Below are positions 22,815-33,084 of a stretch of 64,000 bases of DNA, one piece after another (positions within the stretch are counted from its first letter, which is position 1; every line of letters begins with the position of its first letter). The notes under the pieces are model-generated. The model did no database searches, was not told where the DNA came from, and worked only from the letters and a program-made list of their open reading frames with translations. The DNA comes from Druceiella hillmani (lineage: Eukaryota; Arthropoda; Insecta; Lepidoptera; Hepialidae), in the NCBI GenBank assembly GCA_039881145.1, contig JAYKKI010000060.1, forward strand, positions 3,162,501 through 3,226,500. The letters are read 5' to 3'. Position numbers and translations under genes: made by a program.

Positions 22815-23630
22815 GAAGTGAAACTTCTCAGGCGGCGATTCGATAATCGATAAGTGGACAATTGAGAGTAAAATTTTACGCTCGCGTCACGTTTAGGCAT
22901 ATTTCGTTACACGAGAAAGAAGAAAAATACGACGTAGAGAGAAAGAGAGCTATGTATTCCGACGCCATGGAAGTGGAGCAAAAGACACCGACGTATACAA
23001 GCGATTGAATAAGATAGCGTCGCGCATGCATGCGTTGTAGATATACGCCTCAGACGCTACATATGAACAGCTGAGATACCACGCATACGCATAATTATCT
23101 AAATATATTATTTCTAAAAGGTGTTTTTTGGTCGAGCGGCTCGATCTCTTTAACTACTGCACCAAAAAAAATAAAAAAAATCCCCACTTAAAGCTTATGT
23201 TTTCTACTTTGGGCGAAGAAAATAAAAAATTCGAAAAAAATCTTTTTGTTAATAAAAAAAGTAATTTTTATAACAATTGGCATGAGCGCCATCTGTGGGC
23301 GACACATCAAATATCTTAGCCAAATTGTATACTTGGAACACGCTAGATGGCGATATAGTGCGAAGACTTCGCACGGGTCAGCTAGTAACACATATTAATA
23401 TTTATAATTGTGTTTTGTGATTATTTTAATTGACATTTGTTTATCTAAATTTATATGAAATTTTTTTTACATGTTTACGTCGATTTATAATGACATTTTA
23501 TTAATCATTCTGAATGTATAGTATAATAATTGAATTTAAACTTAGTGTATTCTCTATATCTCTTTCTTCTGTTTTATCCTTGCCATATTCTTACAAATCG
23601 AAATTTAAATCGCCAAAGAAGTTTCACTTC
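22815..23630. mobile_element. Family E MITE, copy 2, split by a Helitron
   Basis: The left end GAAGTGAAACTTCTCAGGCG and right end CGCCAAAGAAGTTTCACTTC match copy 1 at 2817. The left body (22815-23097) and right body (23386-23630) align with copy 1 on either side of a single point, where Helitron B1 sits. The junction words are cgcataatta before and taacacatattaatatttat after, against cacataataatacatatt in copy 1. Confidence 0.8.
23098..23385 (+). mobile_element. Non-autonomous Helitron, family B, copy 1
   Basis: Starts TCTAAATATATTATTTC after an A. Ends with hairpin GTGCGAAG-A-CTTCGCAC, seven bases (gggtcag) and CTAG before T. At 288 bp it contains no coding sequence. The body carries gagcggctcgatctctttaa and two CTCF-like motifs (GCGCCATCTGTGGG, CTAGATGGCG). 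The 3' hairpin is shared with family A although the bodies are unrelated, so both families were probably moved by the same replicase. Insertion into family E gives an empty-site comparison. Confidence 0.92.
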
Positions 23631-23833
23631 TATCACGTTCACTGAGTTGGACGAGATTCGTTTTTTGTCGCTCATAACTTTCTCTACAAGACTCTTTAAT
23701 TGTCACGGAAGCGCTATTTAATAATGTCAAAAATATAAATGAGTACTAAAATTTGGTACTTTTGCACGATGTTATTCAAGTTTGTCCCGCTCTCCTGTAA
23801 AATCGCAACAACTGCATTATAATTTTCTTCATA

Positions 23834-23872
23834 GGGGTTGGGGGGGGGGGGGTTATGTGACGGGGTGGGGGT
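23834..23872 (+). repeat. G-run, quadruplex-capable
   Basis: A run of 14 G's is followed shortly by further G-runs (cggggtggggg). Four or more G-tracts within 40 bases satisfy the simple G-quadruplex pattern on the plus strand. Confidence 0.8.
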
Positions 23873-24294
23873 GTGTCGAAATAACGTTATTCAAAAAATT
23901 ATTGACCTTAAATAGCTTATTAATAGACGAAGGTACGTTGCAACAAGCAGTTTAATTCGGCTTTCCTTTGTTACTTACTCAAACCAATGAATGGAACTTT
24001 ACCTCAGTTGCAAAATTGGTGTATATTTTAGTTTTTAATTACCACGAATCCATATTTTATGCAAATCACAGAGGTGGATGTTATCATTCATGGAAGCCGC
24101 CAATAGTGTTTATAAATAATACAATAAAAGTGATGGCAAGCGTTAGTCGAGTAGGTGAATTTTTGATAACCTATGCTGTTTATACTAAACATAAAATATG
24201 AATGAGCACTGGCAAGAAATATTTTGCATTTAACCATCCAAAAACTTAATTTGTAAGTGGCAATATAAAGTGTCATTTAATGTTAACTTAATTA

Positions 24295-24310
24295 GCGCCA
24301 TCTAGTGCTC
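24295..24310 (-). promoter_or_regulatory. CTCF-like motif
   Basis: The complement reads GAGCACTAGATGGCGC, close to the insect CTCF core (C-x-C-Y-A-G-R-K-G-G-C-G-C). A second, weaker instance, TATAGATGGCGC, lies at 24366-24377 on the plus strand. This is a motif match only; binding is not shown. Confidence 0.3.
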
Positions 24311-24399
24311 ACTTATTTGATTATGTTGTACGATGTTATCTTTACACTCGATTTCCGCAATTAGAGTATAGATGGCGCATATGTAACGCAAAACAAAAG

Positions 24400-25270
24400 A
24401 TTGAAATGGAATACAACCAGTATTAATACATCTAACAAAATTAAATGTGTTGTACATGAAAAAAAATCTTTAATAAAAAATAGGCATTATTAAGTTATAA
24501 AAAAATTATATTTCTTAAATAAATTTTGCAATATCTATGTTTTCTGTACACATAAGTAGTGGCGTAGAGGTTAGGATTACTCTCTTCATATCTAGATAAT
24601 TGTGAAACGAAACGTTTAATACGTTTCATTTTGTAGATTTATCATATTATATATAGTGTTTTTGTAAATCTAAAATATATTTTACGTTAATGGGTTGTTT
24701 TATCTTTACAAGTACGATCAAAGAAGATAAGTTGATATTGGGGGCAAGTGACACAGAATCAGATTATGAGGATAGAATAATAGCAAAGTGGAAGATATTC
24801 TTGAAGTACCTGACATTAAACAGGATGGCGACTTATCAAATAAATTTGAGGTTTCGGAATCTGCTAATGGCTATTACATTGGCATTTAACAAAACAAAAT
24901 ACCTTCATTATCATCCATTAGAATGTATTCTAAGGGTGTAATCATACTCACTTCAATAAATTATTTAAAGTATTTGTTTCGTTAAAATTTGCTAAGGTAA
25001 TATTTTTTTATAGTTTTTTCTTGGGTTCCATACTTCAAAAGGAAAAATAGAATTCCTAAAAGATCATTAACGTGACCGTCTGTCCATCTATCACGACCGG
25101 TTTTCTCGGAAACCGCTTGATATAGATCTTGAAACTGGATATAGTAATAACATTAGAGATGGCCAAAAAAAGGATTTAGAATGCTAATGCTATATGCTAT
25201 TTATAAAATACATGCTATTGATATTTCCCAATTAATGCTATTTAAGTATTAACTGTTGATGCAAAATAAC
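24400..25270. other. Intergenic, with a dispersed-repeat fragment
   Basis: No gene is established. At 25020-25130 the text ttgggttccatacttcaaaa, gaccgtctgtccatctatc and tcggaaaccgcttgatatag resembles a repeat end common in moths and butterflies. An 83-codon plus-strand frame at 24690 (with acidic DTESDYEDR) is not recognised and may be spurious. Confidence 0.35.
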
Positions 25271-25299
25271 CGATATGTTGTTAGAGACCGATACGTCGC

Positions 25300-25455
25300 A
25301 GATTTATTTCATTAAAAATCTTGTGTTATTGTTATGTTATTGTTATTGTTATTGTTATGTTATATTGTTGTTGTTATGTTATATGTTATATTGTAGTGTT
25401 ATTGTTATGTTATATTGTTATTTCATTAAAAATCTTGTGTTATTGTTATATTGGA
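25300..25455. repeat. Degenerate (TGTTAT)n tract
   Basis: Irregular hexanucleotide-like repeats of ttgttatgttat, bracketed by two copies of tttcattaaaaatcttgtgt at 25307 and 25422. Slippage of a simple sequence explains the Leu/Cys/Tyr-rich reading frame. Confidence 0.8.
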
Positions 25456-25724
25456 CGCATTTGTCTTTTACGATTAATTTTATGACCATGATTATAAACA
25501 ATAAAACTAGATTAAAAGAAAGATTTATAATAGGAGAAACAGTGTTTTTATATTTGTACGTAGACAATTATTTACAACTTATTTACTGTATTTATATTTT
25601 GTTTGTGTTTTAATTTTTTTAATGTAAATTTACAGGTCTATTAATTGCATTTTTTTATATTTTTTAAACTTGAAAATGAGTCCTCAAGGGTAAACATCTT
25701 ACTTATGGAACTATTAAGAAGATA

Positions 25725-26073
25725 TCTTCGATAATCATGCCATATGTAACCTGTGGAAGAATTTTAAAACACATTTAAGGTATAATAAGCATGTTTCAGC
25801 ATATACAATCCTTTAAAGGGCCTGTAAAGTGACCTGTAAAGTGACAAGAGACCTGTGAAGTGACAGGCATTCTGAACAGGCTTCAATGCCCATAATAATT
25901 CAGAATTCTGAAACACCAGCAATGGTGGATACAGTGTCGTTTTCTAGTAACCATTCAGGAGAGACATCAACGAGTGCAGCTATTAGAACCAGAGCGTCTA
26001 GCACCATGCAGACTTGCAAGCTCCTCTTCGAAAACGCTAAAATATCATTACATAATATGTTTCGAGAAAACTA
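25725..26073 (+). pseudogene. Possible BED-finger (hAT) N-terminal relic
   Basis: Near 25738 a frame reads NHAICNLWKNFKTHLRYNKH, which resembles a degraded BED zinc finger (C-x2-C with the second Cys replaced, then H and H). It is followed, after stops, by an open 62-codon stretch rich in Ser and Thr. No transposase core follows; a satellite array starts soon after. Weak assignment. Confidence 0.25.
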
Positions 26074-26263
26074 AGCCCGGAAGAAGAAAAATCGACGAAA
26101 AATGATTAAATCCATTTATTTTTTCTTATTAACCATTCGCGAAAGTAGCCAGTTTCTAGCCCTTTTCACATTAATGATTTTAGAGAAAACAAATTAAAAA
26201 TAAAACTGCCATAGTTTTTATATGGTTTATGCACTGTTAACAGTAAAATATATTTATAAACTA

Positions 26264-27867
26264 TTTTGACGTATATCTGCTACTGGACTTTTTATGAACA
26301 ACATTTGTGAAGTAAATGGACAACATTTATGAAGTATTTTGACGTATATCTGCTACTGGACTTTTTATGAACAACATTTATGAAGTATATTGACAATATT
26401 TATGAGGTATTTTGACGTATATCTGCTACTGGACTTTTTATGAACAACATTTGTGAAGTAAATGGACAAGATTTATGAAGTATTTTGACGTATATCTGCT
26501 ACTGGACTTTTTATGAACAACATTTATGAAGTATATTAACAATATTTATGAGGTATTTTGACGTATATCTGCTACTGGACTTTTTATGAACAACATTTGT
26601 GAAGTAAATGGACAACATTTATGAAGTATTTTGACATATATCTGCTACTGGACTTTTTATAAACAACATTTATGAAGTATATGGACAACATTTATGAAGT
26701 ATATGGACAACATTTATGAAGTATTTTGAAGTATATCTGCTACTGGACTTTTTATGAACAACATTTATGAAGTATATTGACAATATTTATGAGGTATTTT
26801 GACGTATATCTGCTACTGGACTTTTTATGAACAACATTTGTGAAGTAAATGGACAACATTTATGAAGTATTTTGACCTATATCTGCTACTGAACTTTTTA
26901 TAAACTACATTTGTGAAGTATATGGACAACATTTATGAAGTATTTTAACGTATATCTGCTACTGGACTTTTTATGAACAACATTTATGAAGTATATTGAC
27001 AATATTTATGAGGTATTTTGACTTATATCTGCTACTGGACTTTTTATGAACAACATTTGTGAAGTAAATGGACAACATTTATGAAGTATTTTGACCTATA
27101 TCTGCTACTGGACTTTTTATAAACTACATTTATGAAGTATATGGACAACATTTATGAAGTATTTTAACGTATATCTGCTACTGGACTTTTTATAAACTAC
27201 ATTTATAAAGTATATGGACAACATTTATGAAGTATTTTAACGTATATCTGCTACTGGACTTTTTATAAACTACATTTATAAAGTATATGGACAACATTTA
27301 TGAAGTATTTTAACGTATATCTGCTACTGGACTTTTTATAAACTACATTTATAAAGTATATGGACAACATTTATGAAGTATTTTAACGTATATCTGCTAC
27401 TGGACTTTTTATAAACTACATTTATAAAGTATATGGACAACATTTATGAAGTATTTTAACGTATATCTGCTACTGGACTTTTTATAAACTACATTTATAA
27501 AGTATATGGACAACATTTATGAAGTATTTTAACGTATATCTGCTACTGGACTTTTTATAAACTACATTTATAAAGTATATGGACAACATTTATGAAGTAT
27601 TTTAACGTATATCTGCTACTGGACTTTTTATAAACTACATTTATAAAGTATATGGACAACATTTATGAAGTATTTTAACGTATATCTGCTACTGGACTTT
27701 TTATAAACTACATTTATAAAGTATATGGACAACATTTATGAAGTATTTTAACGTATATCTGCTACTGGACTTTTTATAAACTACATTTATAAAGTATATG
27801 GACAACATTTATGAAGTATTTTAACGTATATCTGCTACTGGACTATTTATATCTGCTACTGGACTTT
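26264..27867. repeat. 73-bp satellite array, about 22 copies
   Basis: The constant core is atatctgctactggactttt. In the first part, two monomer variants (aacaacatttgtgaagtaaa and aacaacatttatgaagtata) alternate, giving a 146-bp higher-order unit near 26264-26600 and again, irregularly, to 27110. From about 27165 to 27830 nine virtually identical monomers (ataaactacatttataaagt) follow. The array ends in truncated units. Confidence 0.95.
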
Positions 27868-28176
27868 CGGACACATTACTTGCATACATTGATTATCTCA
27901 CAAATAACTGCCAAGTATAATTCAATGTTTACATTACACGTAACACAAATCTTAAAAATATTTATAAAATATGCTAACGCTTTAAACAGCTGTAATAAGA
28001 TACGCTCCCAATGTTATAAACCGTGCTAATGCTAATAACGCGTAACAAAAATACACTTTGCAATTAGCACGGTCGGAGTCTGCTAATTTAATTCTGCTAA
28101 TTTAGCATTAGCAATAGGATGTTAATTGTGAATACGTTAGCAGGATTAATATTAATGTATAAAATATATTTTATAA

Positions 28177-28545
28177 AACGGACTTCAAAAAAGGTCGGTA
28201 CTAAAAGCAAAAATATAATTAACTCAAATTAAGTACCTATTTATTAGAAATAAATAGCTAAGTTACTTATATCTGACGTCGGTGTCAGCACCGCCGATAA
28301 ACTTAAACAAATTTATAATTTAATTTTAATTTTAAATGTGAATTTAAAAATTTAACTTCTAATGTACTTACAATATTAAATAGATTCTTAAAGGGTGTAT
28401 TTATAATATAAATATTGACATTTGTTTAAGTTTATCCGCGATGCTCTCACAAACTTCAAAAATAAGTAACTCAGTTATTTATTGCGAATAAGTAGGTACT
28501 TATTTTGAGTTAATTATTTTTTAGTATCTTTTTTGAAATCGGATT
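28177..28545. mobile_element. MITE-like element with long inverted ends
   Basis: The left end aaaacggacttcaaaaaagg, continuing through ttaactcaaattaagtacct, pairs with the right end (28455-28545: aggtacttattttgagttaa, ttttttgaaatcgg). The arms are about 90 bp and imperfect. Ends of GACTTCAAAAAAGG type are very common in lepidopteran repeats. No coding capacity. Confidence 0.7.
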
Positions 28546-28595
28546 TTTAAAAGATATTTTATTTTAGAATTTTTAGTGATTAAATACATTAATAA

Positions 28596-28884
28596 CTAGC
28601 TGACCCATGCGAAGTCTTCGCACTATATCGCCATCTAGCGTGTTCCAAGTATACAATTTGGCTAAGATATTTGATGTGTCGCCCACAGATGGCGCTCATG
28701 CCAATTGTTATAAAAATTAATTTTTTTATTAACAAAAATATTTTTTTCCAATTTTTTTATATTTTTCGCCCAAAGTAGAAAACATAAGCTTTAAGTGGGT
28801 ATTTTTTTAATTTTTTTTGGTACAGTAGTTAAAGAGATCGAGCCGCTCGACCAAAAAACACCTTTTAGAAATAATATATTTAGA
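28596..28884 (-). mobile_element. Non-autonomous Helitron, family B, copy 2
   Basis: Reverse complement of the copy at 23098 over the full 289 bases. Read on the minus strand it starts TCTAAATATATT after A, and ends with the GCGAAG-A-CTTCGC hairpin, seven bases and CTAG before T. It sits about 50 bases from the GACTTCAAAA-ended MITE. Confidence 0.9.
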
Positions 28885-29004
28885 TTAGATAATCATCACA
28901 ATAATTTTCTTTCTCAGAATATTCGATAATTATTAAGAGTCACGGGCAAAGGTAGTTAATATATAAATTCCTCTTTGTCTAAAATTGCCTATCAACAATG
29001 CATA

Positions 29005-29222
<218 letters not shown>

Positions 29223-29229
29223 TTGAATC

Positions 29230-29880
29230 AAGATCAATTGACTACCATCCCTTTAAAGAGTTACTTTATTAATCTTTAGAACATGAGTTCTAAAGATTAA
29301 TAAAGTAACTCTTACAAAATGACCTGGTCGATGGTGCAATTATTTTGGAAAGTAACAACTACCATTGGTAATATCCTGAATTACTGTTGATTTACTTCCA
29401 ACCGATAAGAAGTTCCATTGTTCATCTCGAGAACGCATCATTAGACTCTGACATGATCGATAGTGTAGTTATTTTCCAAAGTAATAACTACCAGCAGCAA
29501 ATTTCTTGAATCACGTATAATTACTACAATCCGCTAAGGAGTTCTATTGTTCATCTCCAGGACTCATCATCAGACCCTGACCTGGTACACGCTGTAGTTA
29601 TTTGGCTAAGTGAAAACTAGTAGCAAATAGCAAATATCGTCTATTATCCAAGTGCTAGTAGCAAATATCATTAATCACGGTTGATTTACTAATATCCGTT
29701 AATGAGTTCCATTGTTTATATCCAGAATTTATAATCAGACCCTGATCTGGTAGGCGGTGTATTTATTTTGCCGTACTATCCGTAGCAAATATCTTGGATA
29801 ATAGTTGATTTACTGCCATTCGTTAAGGAGTTCCATCGTTCATTTCCGGACTTCATCATCAGATCATCATCATATTTATA
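29230..29880. repeat. Degenerate ~130-bp tandem repeat, about 5 units
   Basis: Recurrent words are taaggagttccattgttcat, catcatcagaccctgacctg, gtagttattttgg and gcaaatatcttgaatcac. Units start near 29240, 29400, 29530, 29690 and 29815, at perhaps 70% identity. I associate this repeat type with moth and butterfly genomes. It may be part of a larger transposon. Confidence 0.65.
29256..29313. repeat. Perfect 27-bp hairpin with a 4-base loop
   Basis: AAGAGTTACTTTATTAATCT, continuing to 29282, pairs without mismatch with 29287-29313 across ATGA. A stem this perfect inside an otherwise ~70%-identical repeat suggests a recent templated copy of one arm. Confidence 0.9.
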
Positions 29881-29984
29881 TGGGACTACACCTATAGCAC
29901 CCTCTTTCAAATAAAAACAGAATCATCAAAATCGGTTCACTAGATAAAGAATTATCGCTGAACATACATAAAAAAAGATTCCGG

Positions 29985-30018
29985 CGAATTGAGAACCTCC
30001 TTTTTTGAAGTCGGTTAA
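29985..30018 (-). repeat. End of a GACTTCAAAAAAGG-type dispersed repeat
   Basis: The complement reads CCGACTTCAAAAAAGGAGGT, then TCTCAATTCGCCGG. This is a well-represented lepidopteran repeat terminus and relates to the ends of the MITE at 28177. Only this end is evident. Confidence 0.55.
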
Positions 30019-30110
30019 AAATCGCGTTAGCGCCTATCGCTATAACAAGCATATTAATCCCTATGTTTCTCAACAGCAACACTCAAAAATATTTATATGG
30101 AAATTTGAAG

Positions 30111-30145
30111 AGGAGGGGTGGGGGGGTGGGTGTGGAGGTAGGGTG
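30111..30145 (+). repeat. G-rich quadruplex-capable tract
   Basis: aggaggggtgggggggtggg is followed by tgtggaggtaggg: at least four runs of three or more G's within 35 bases. Confidence 0.75.
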
Positions 30146-30149
30146 AAAA

Positions 30150-30739
30150 TGTGGAAATCCAAAGTTTGTAGGAAAATTATAAAGACGATTTTATATGTTA
30201 TGACATTTTATATATTCACGATGTTATATATGCCTCCTCTTATTAATTATATTCGGTATTATTAAATATTTTTTACTTTAAGAAATTCATATTGTAATAA
30301 CTTGTGATAAATTCGCTTCAAACGGGGAATGGAATCAAACGCAGGTAATTCTCAGGTTAGGCAAATTTTATTTCTAAGCATGGATTATTCTTAGATTAAA
30401 TTAATATTAATTAAAGATTGTTATTCCAACATTTTCTGTTTTAATTCATTTGAACATATTCTCTACAACTGATTATTATGAAAATTATTAAAATTCCACA
30501 TATCTGCAACATAGCAAACTTATCATTTGTTTCCGGTCTGAGTTGCTAAGCGCTAGTTATTCACCGCGTTAATTCGCTCATGTATAGGAAGGTTAATATA
30601 TTAAGCTTTTGAAGCCAAATATTATCTAGTTGTAATATTAGTCAGTTACGGAAACGAATCTACAGCAGCATAATAGCATGAATATTTTTTGTTTAGACAC
30701 CTGAATACGTAAGAACAAGGAACCATGAATATAAAGTAC
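30150..30739. other. Intergenic, no gene recognised
   Basis: AT-rich sequence with no supported feature before the next family D element. Confidence 0.4.
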
Positions 30740-30749
30740 ACTTTAAACA

Positions 30750-30905
30750 TTGAATATATTTGGCGTTAATTTTGTAGAAATGCATTATTCACAATTAAAT
30801 GAAACTACGTGATGTAGTATTATTTCTACTTTCTTTAAGTTCTTTACCACAACTTAGGTTTCGTTGTATTACAACATCTTTGCTACAGCCCACCTGATGA
30901 TATAA
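30750..30905 (+). mobile_element. Family D element, copy 2, deleted hairpin
   Basis: Carries the long end (tgaatatatttggcgttaat, ttttgtagaaatgcattatt) and the first hairpin arm as far as tgtattacaacatcttt. It then jumps to gctacagcccacctgatg, losing the second arm. Flanked by ACTTTAAACATT (30740) and ACTTTAAACTTT (30906), 11 of 12 identical. Confidence 0.7.
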
Positions 30906-31223
30906 ACTTTAAACTTTTTGATTGATGTAGACTTTAAACGTTAAAAGGATTTTCGTAGCCATATTTTTAGTGTATTTAAAGTATTTTTGGAAGGTCCTCC
31001 GTTTGCAAAATGATTCAAAAACTATTGATACGATTGGGAGAAGATATGGAATATAGGTTTAAAATTTATTGACAATTTCGGTAGAAATAACAAATATTTC
31101 ATGAAAATCGTTTTTTATAGTGAGGCTTAGTTTTATATACACAAATAAGTGTGATTCGTGCATCGATGAAGATTATTTAAACACAAGTGATTTTTATAGA
31201 ATTTAAAAATGAGCTATCGAGTT

Positions 31224-31637
31224 CGCAAAACTGGAACCAAGCTGGAATTCAAATTCCTATAATTTAGACTATTCCTAAGCCACCACCCGGGCTATCTCAG
31301 GGTCGCTCCAGGGACTCGTAACGACCAGCCTCATTTCACACCAGCGTGCAGGGACCTAAGAATTAAAAACAAGTGTTCATCCCTTTTGTATTATTCTAAA
31401 ACGTGTGTTATAGTAACGAAGTTTATTTCTTTATCTCCAGGTTGCACAACTAAGGAACCAACCTGGAATTCAATTTTCTATATTTTAGACTATTCCCAAG
31501 CCACCATCCTGGCTATCTCTGGGTCGCACCAGGGACTCATAACGACCCGCCTCAATCCACGCCAGTGTACAGGGACCTAAGAATTAGGTATAATACAATA
31601 ATACGGGCGTGGAATGAGGCGAGTCGTTATGAAACGT
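31224..31637. repeat. Diverged direct duplication plus a short inverted piece
   Basis: Bases 31224-31366 and 31443-31587 share aaccaagctggaattcaa-like, gactattcctaagccaccac, ctatctcagggtcgc and cagggacctaagaatta. Bases 31601-31637 (gggcgtggaatgaggcgagt, cgttatga) repeat part of the block inverted. It is GC-richer than its surroundings. No protein family is recognised in any frame. Confidence 0.7.
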
Positions 31638-31639
31638 CA

Positions 31640-32332
31640 CCAATGTTGTCCCATATCTACTGTTAAGCTCTACCACCCAACAGACTTAAAGACAGTCACT
31701 ACTCAAAGAGCCATTGGTATCAACAGTTTTTTGGAACGCTTTTTGCGATCGCTCTAAATGCTTTAGAGACCGGTTCACTCTCCACCAAGACACGTTGACT
31801 AAAGATACCACATTCTGAGGAGTTAAGTGAATCTATTCCATTATTCTGTTGATATAACTCGCTTCATTGTTCCAACTTATAAGGCTTCCGAAACTATTTT
31901 GAAAAAAATTTTTGAGAACTATTTTCTTAACTTCCGAAACTATTTTTTTATTTTTAAAATGAGCACTGTACTATAGATTATGTGAGATTATAAAACTAGC
32001 TATACTAATTAAGAAAAGTTAACGCCTTACATAAACATGATTTTTCCAAAATCTCATATGAATGATAACATTAAAAACATTGTTGGGGAAAAACAAGTAG
32101 TTTCAGTGCATTCTTTTTTCAATACAATACATTTGTTTTAATGCGGAAGAGAAGAAGACAATAATAAAATATTAAAATACCCATAATAATCTGTCAAGAT
32201 GCAAGGATGTCAGAACTTTTACAAATCAACTTGTTTACGAGGTAGAAGAAGTTGATTTGTATTTACACACATTCACAATTTCGTGTGATAAGAAACTATA
32301 AAATTTATCCAAAACTTATATAAATATCACCA
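31640..32332. other. Intergenic, no gene recognised
   Basis: Moderate GC at 31640-31800, then AT-rich. No reading frame or RNA gene is supported. Confidence 0.4.
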
Positions 32333-32845
32333 TCATCATCATCATCATCATCATATATATTAATACGCTAAGGTTAAGATGTTACTCTCCCTTTTTAGAA
32401 AAAACCTCACAACTAATCCACACAAATTATATATCATTTTATAGATAATTGCTTGCTCTACCGGCATCCACAACTAAAAAATTTATTATTGCTATTGTTT
32501 TTGCAAATTAATTAATTATTAAAATTATATACACAAAACAGCAATGCTGCCATCTAACGGCTCAACGTCAATATGATTGACGGTCGGTAAAATGTTTGTT
32601 TAATTACAAATCCACTCACGTATAAATAAAGTGGCGCTTTAGCTCAATGCTTTTGATACTTGCGCCTCTATATGTCAATTTTAGTAAAATATTTGTTTGA
32701 TCTATCATCTGAGCTTCATAATAAAATAAAAACGTAATAAGCAGTGTGCAAAATTAGAAATGAATTGAATACCTGCAATCAATTTTGATTTATTAAATTG
32801 AGTTGAATAATTTATAATGCGAAGACTTCGCATGGGTCACGCTAG
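32333..32845 (+). mobile_element. Non-autonomous Helitron, family A, long form, copy 3
   Basis: (ATC)8-like start after A, body as in the 14944 copy including the ~90-base extra segment, 3' hairpin GCGAAG-A-CTTCGC and CTAG before T. It differs from the 14944 copy at only a few positions (for example gcatgggt for gcacgggt). Confidence 0.9.
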
Positions 32846-33084
32846 TGATATATTAATATATGAAAATTATAAATAAGAATGTGTTAAGATAGTTAAACTG
32901 TGCGCTTCATGCTAAATAGTAATTATATGAATGTTATGTTAAACTCGTACTTAAAAGAAAGACGTCCGAATTTCGATGTCAAATTTTAGTACATCATATA
33001 TGTTATATGTCTTAAAACACATTTTCATTCAGTCATTACGACAAATTGAAAAGTCTACGCGCATTATCTACGCACAGGACATGA

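Noticed and set aside
25275..25613. 112-codon Leu/Cys/Tyr-rich frame that might be a membrane protein
   Set aside because: It is the translation of a (TGTTAT)n-like tract plus AT-rich flank.
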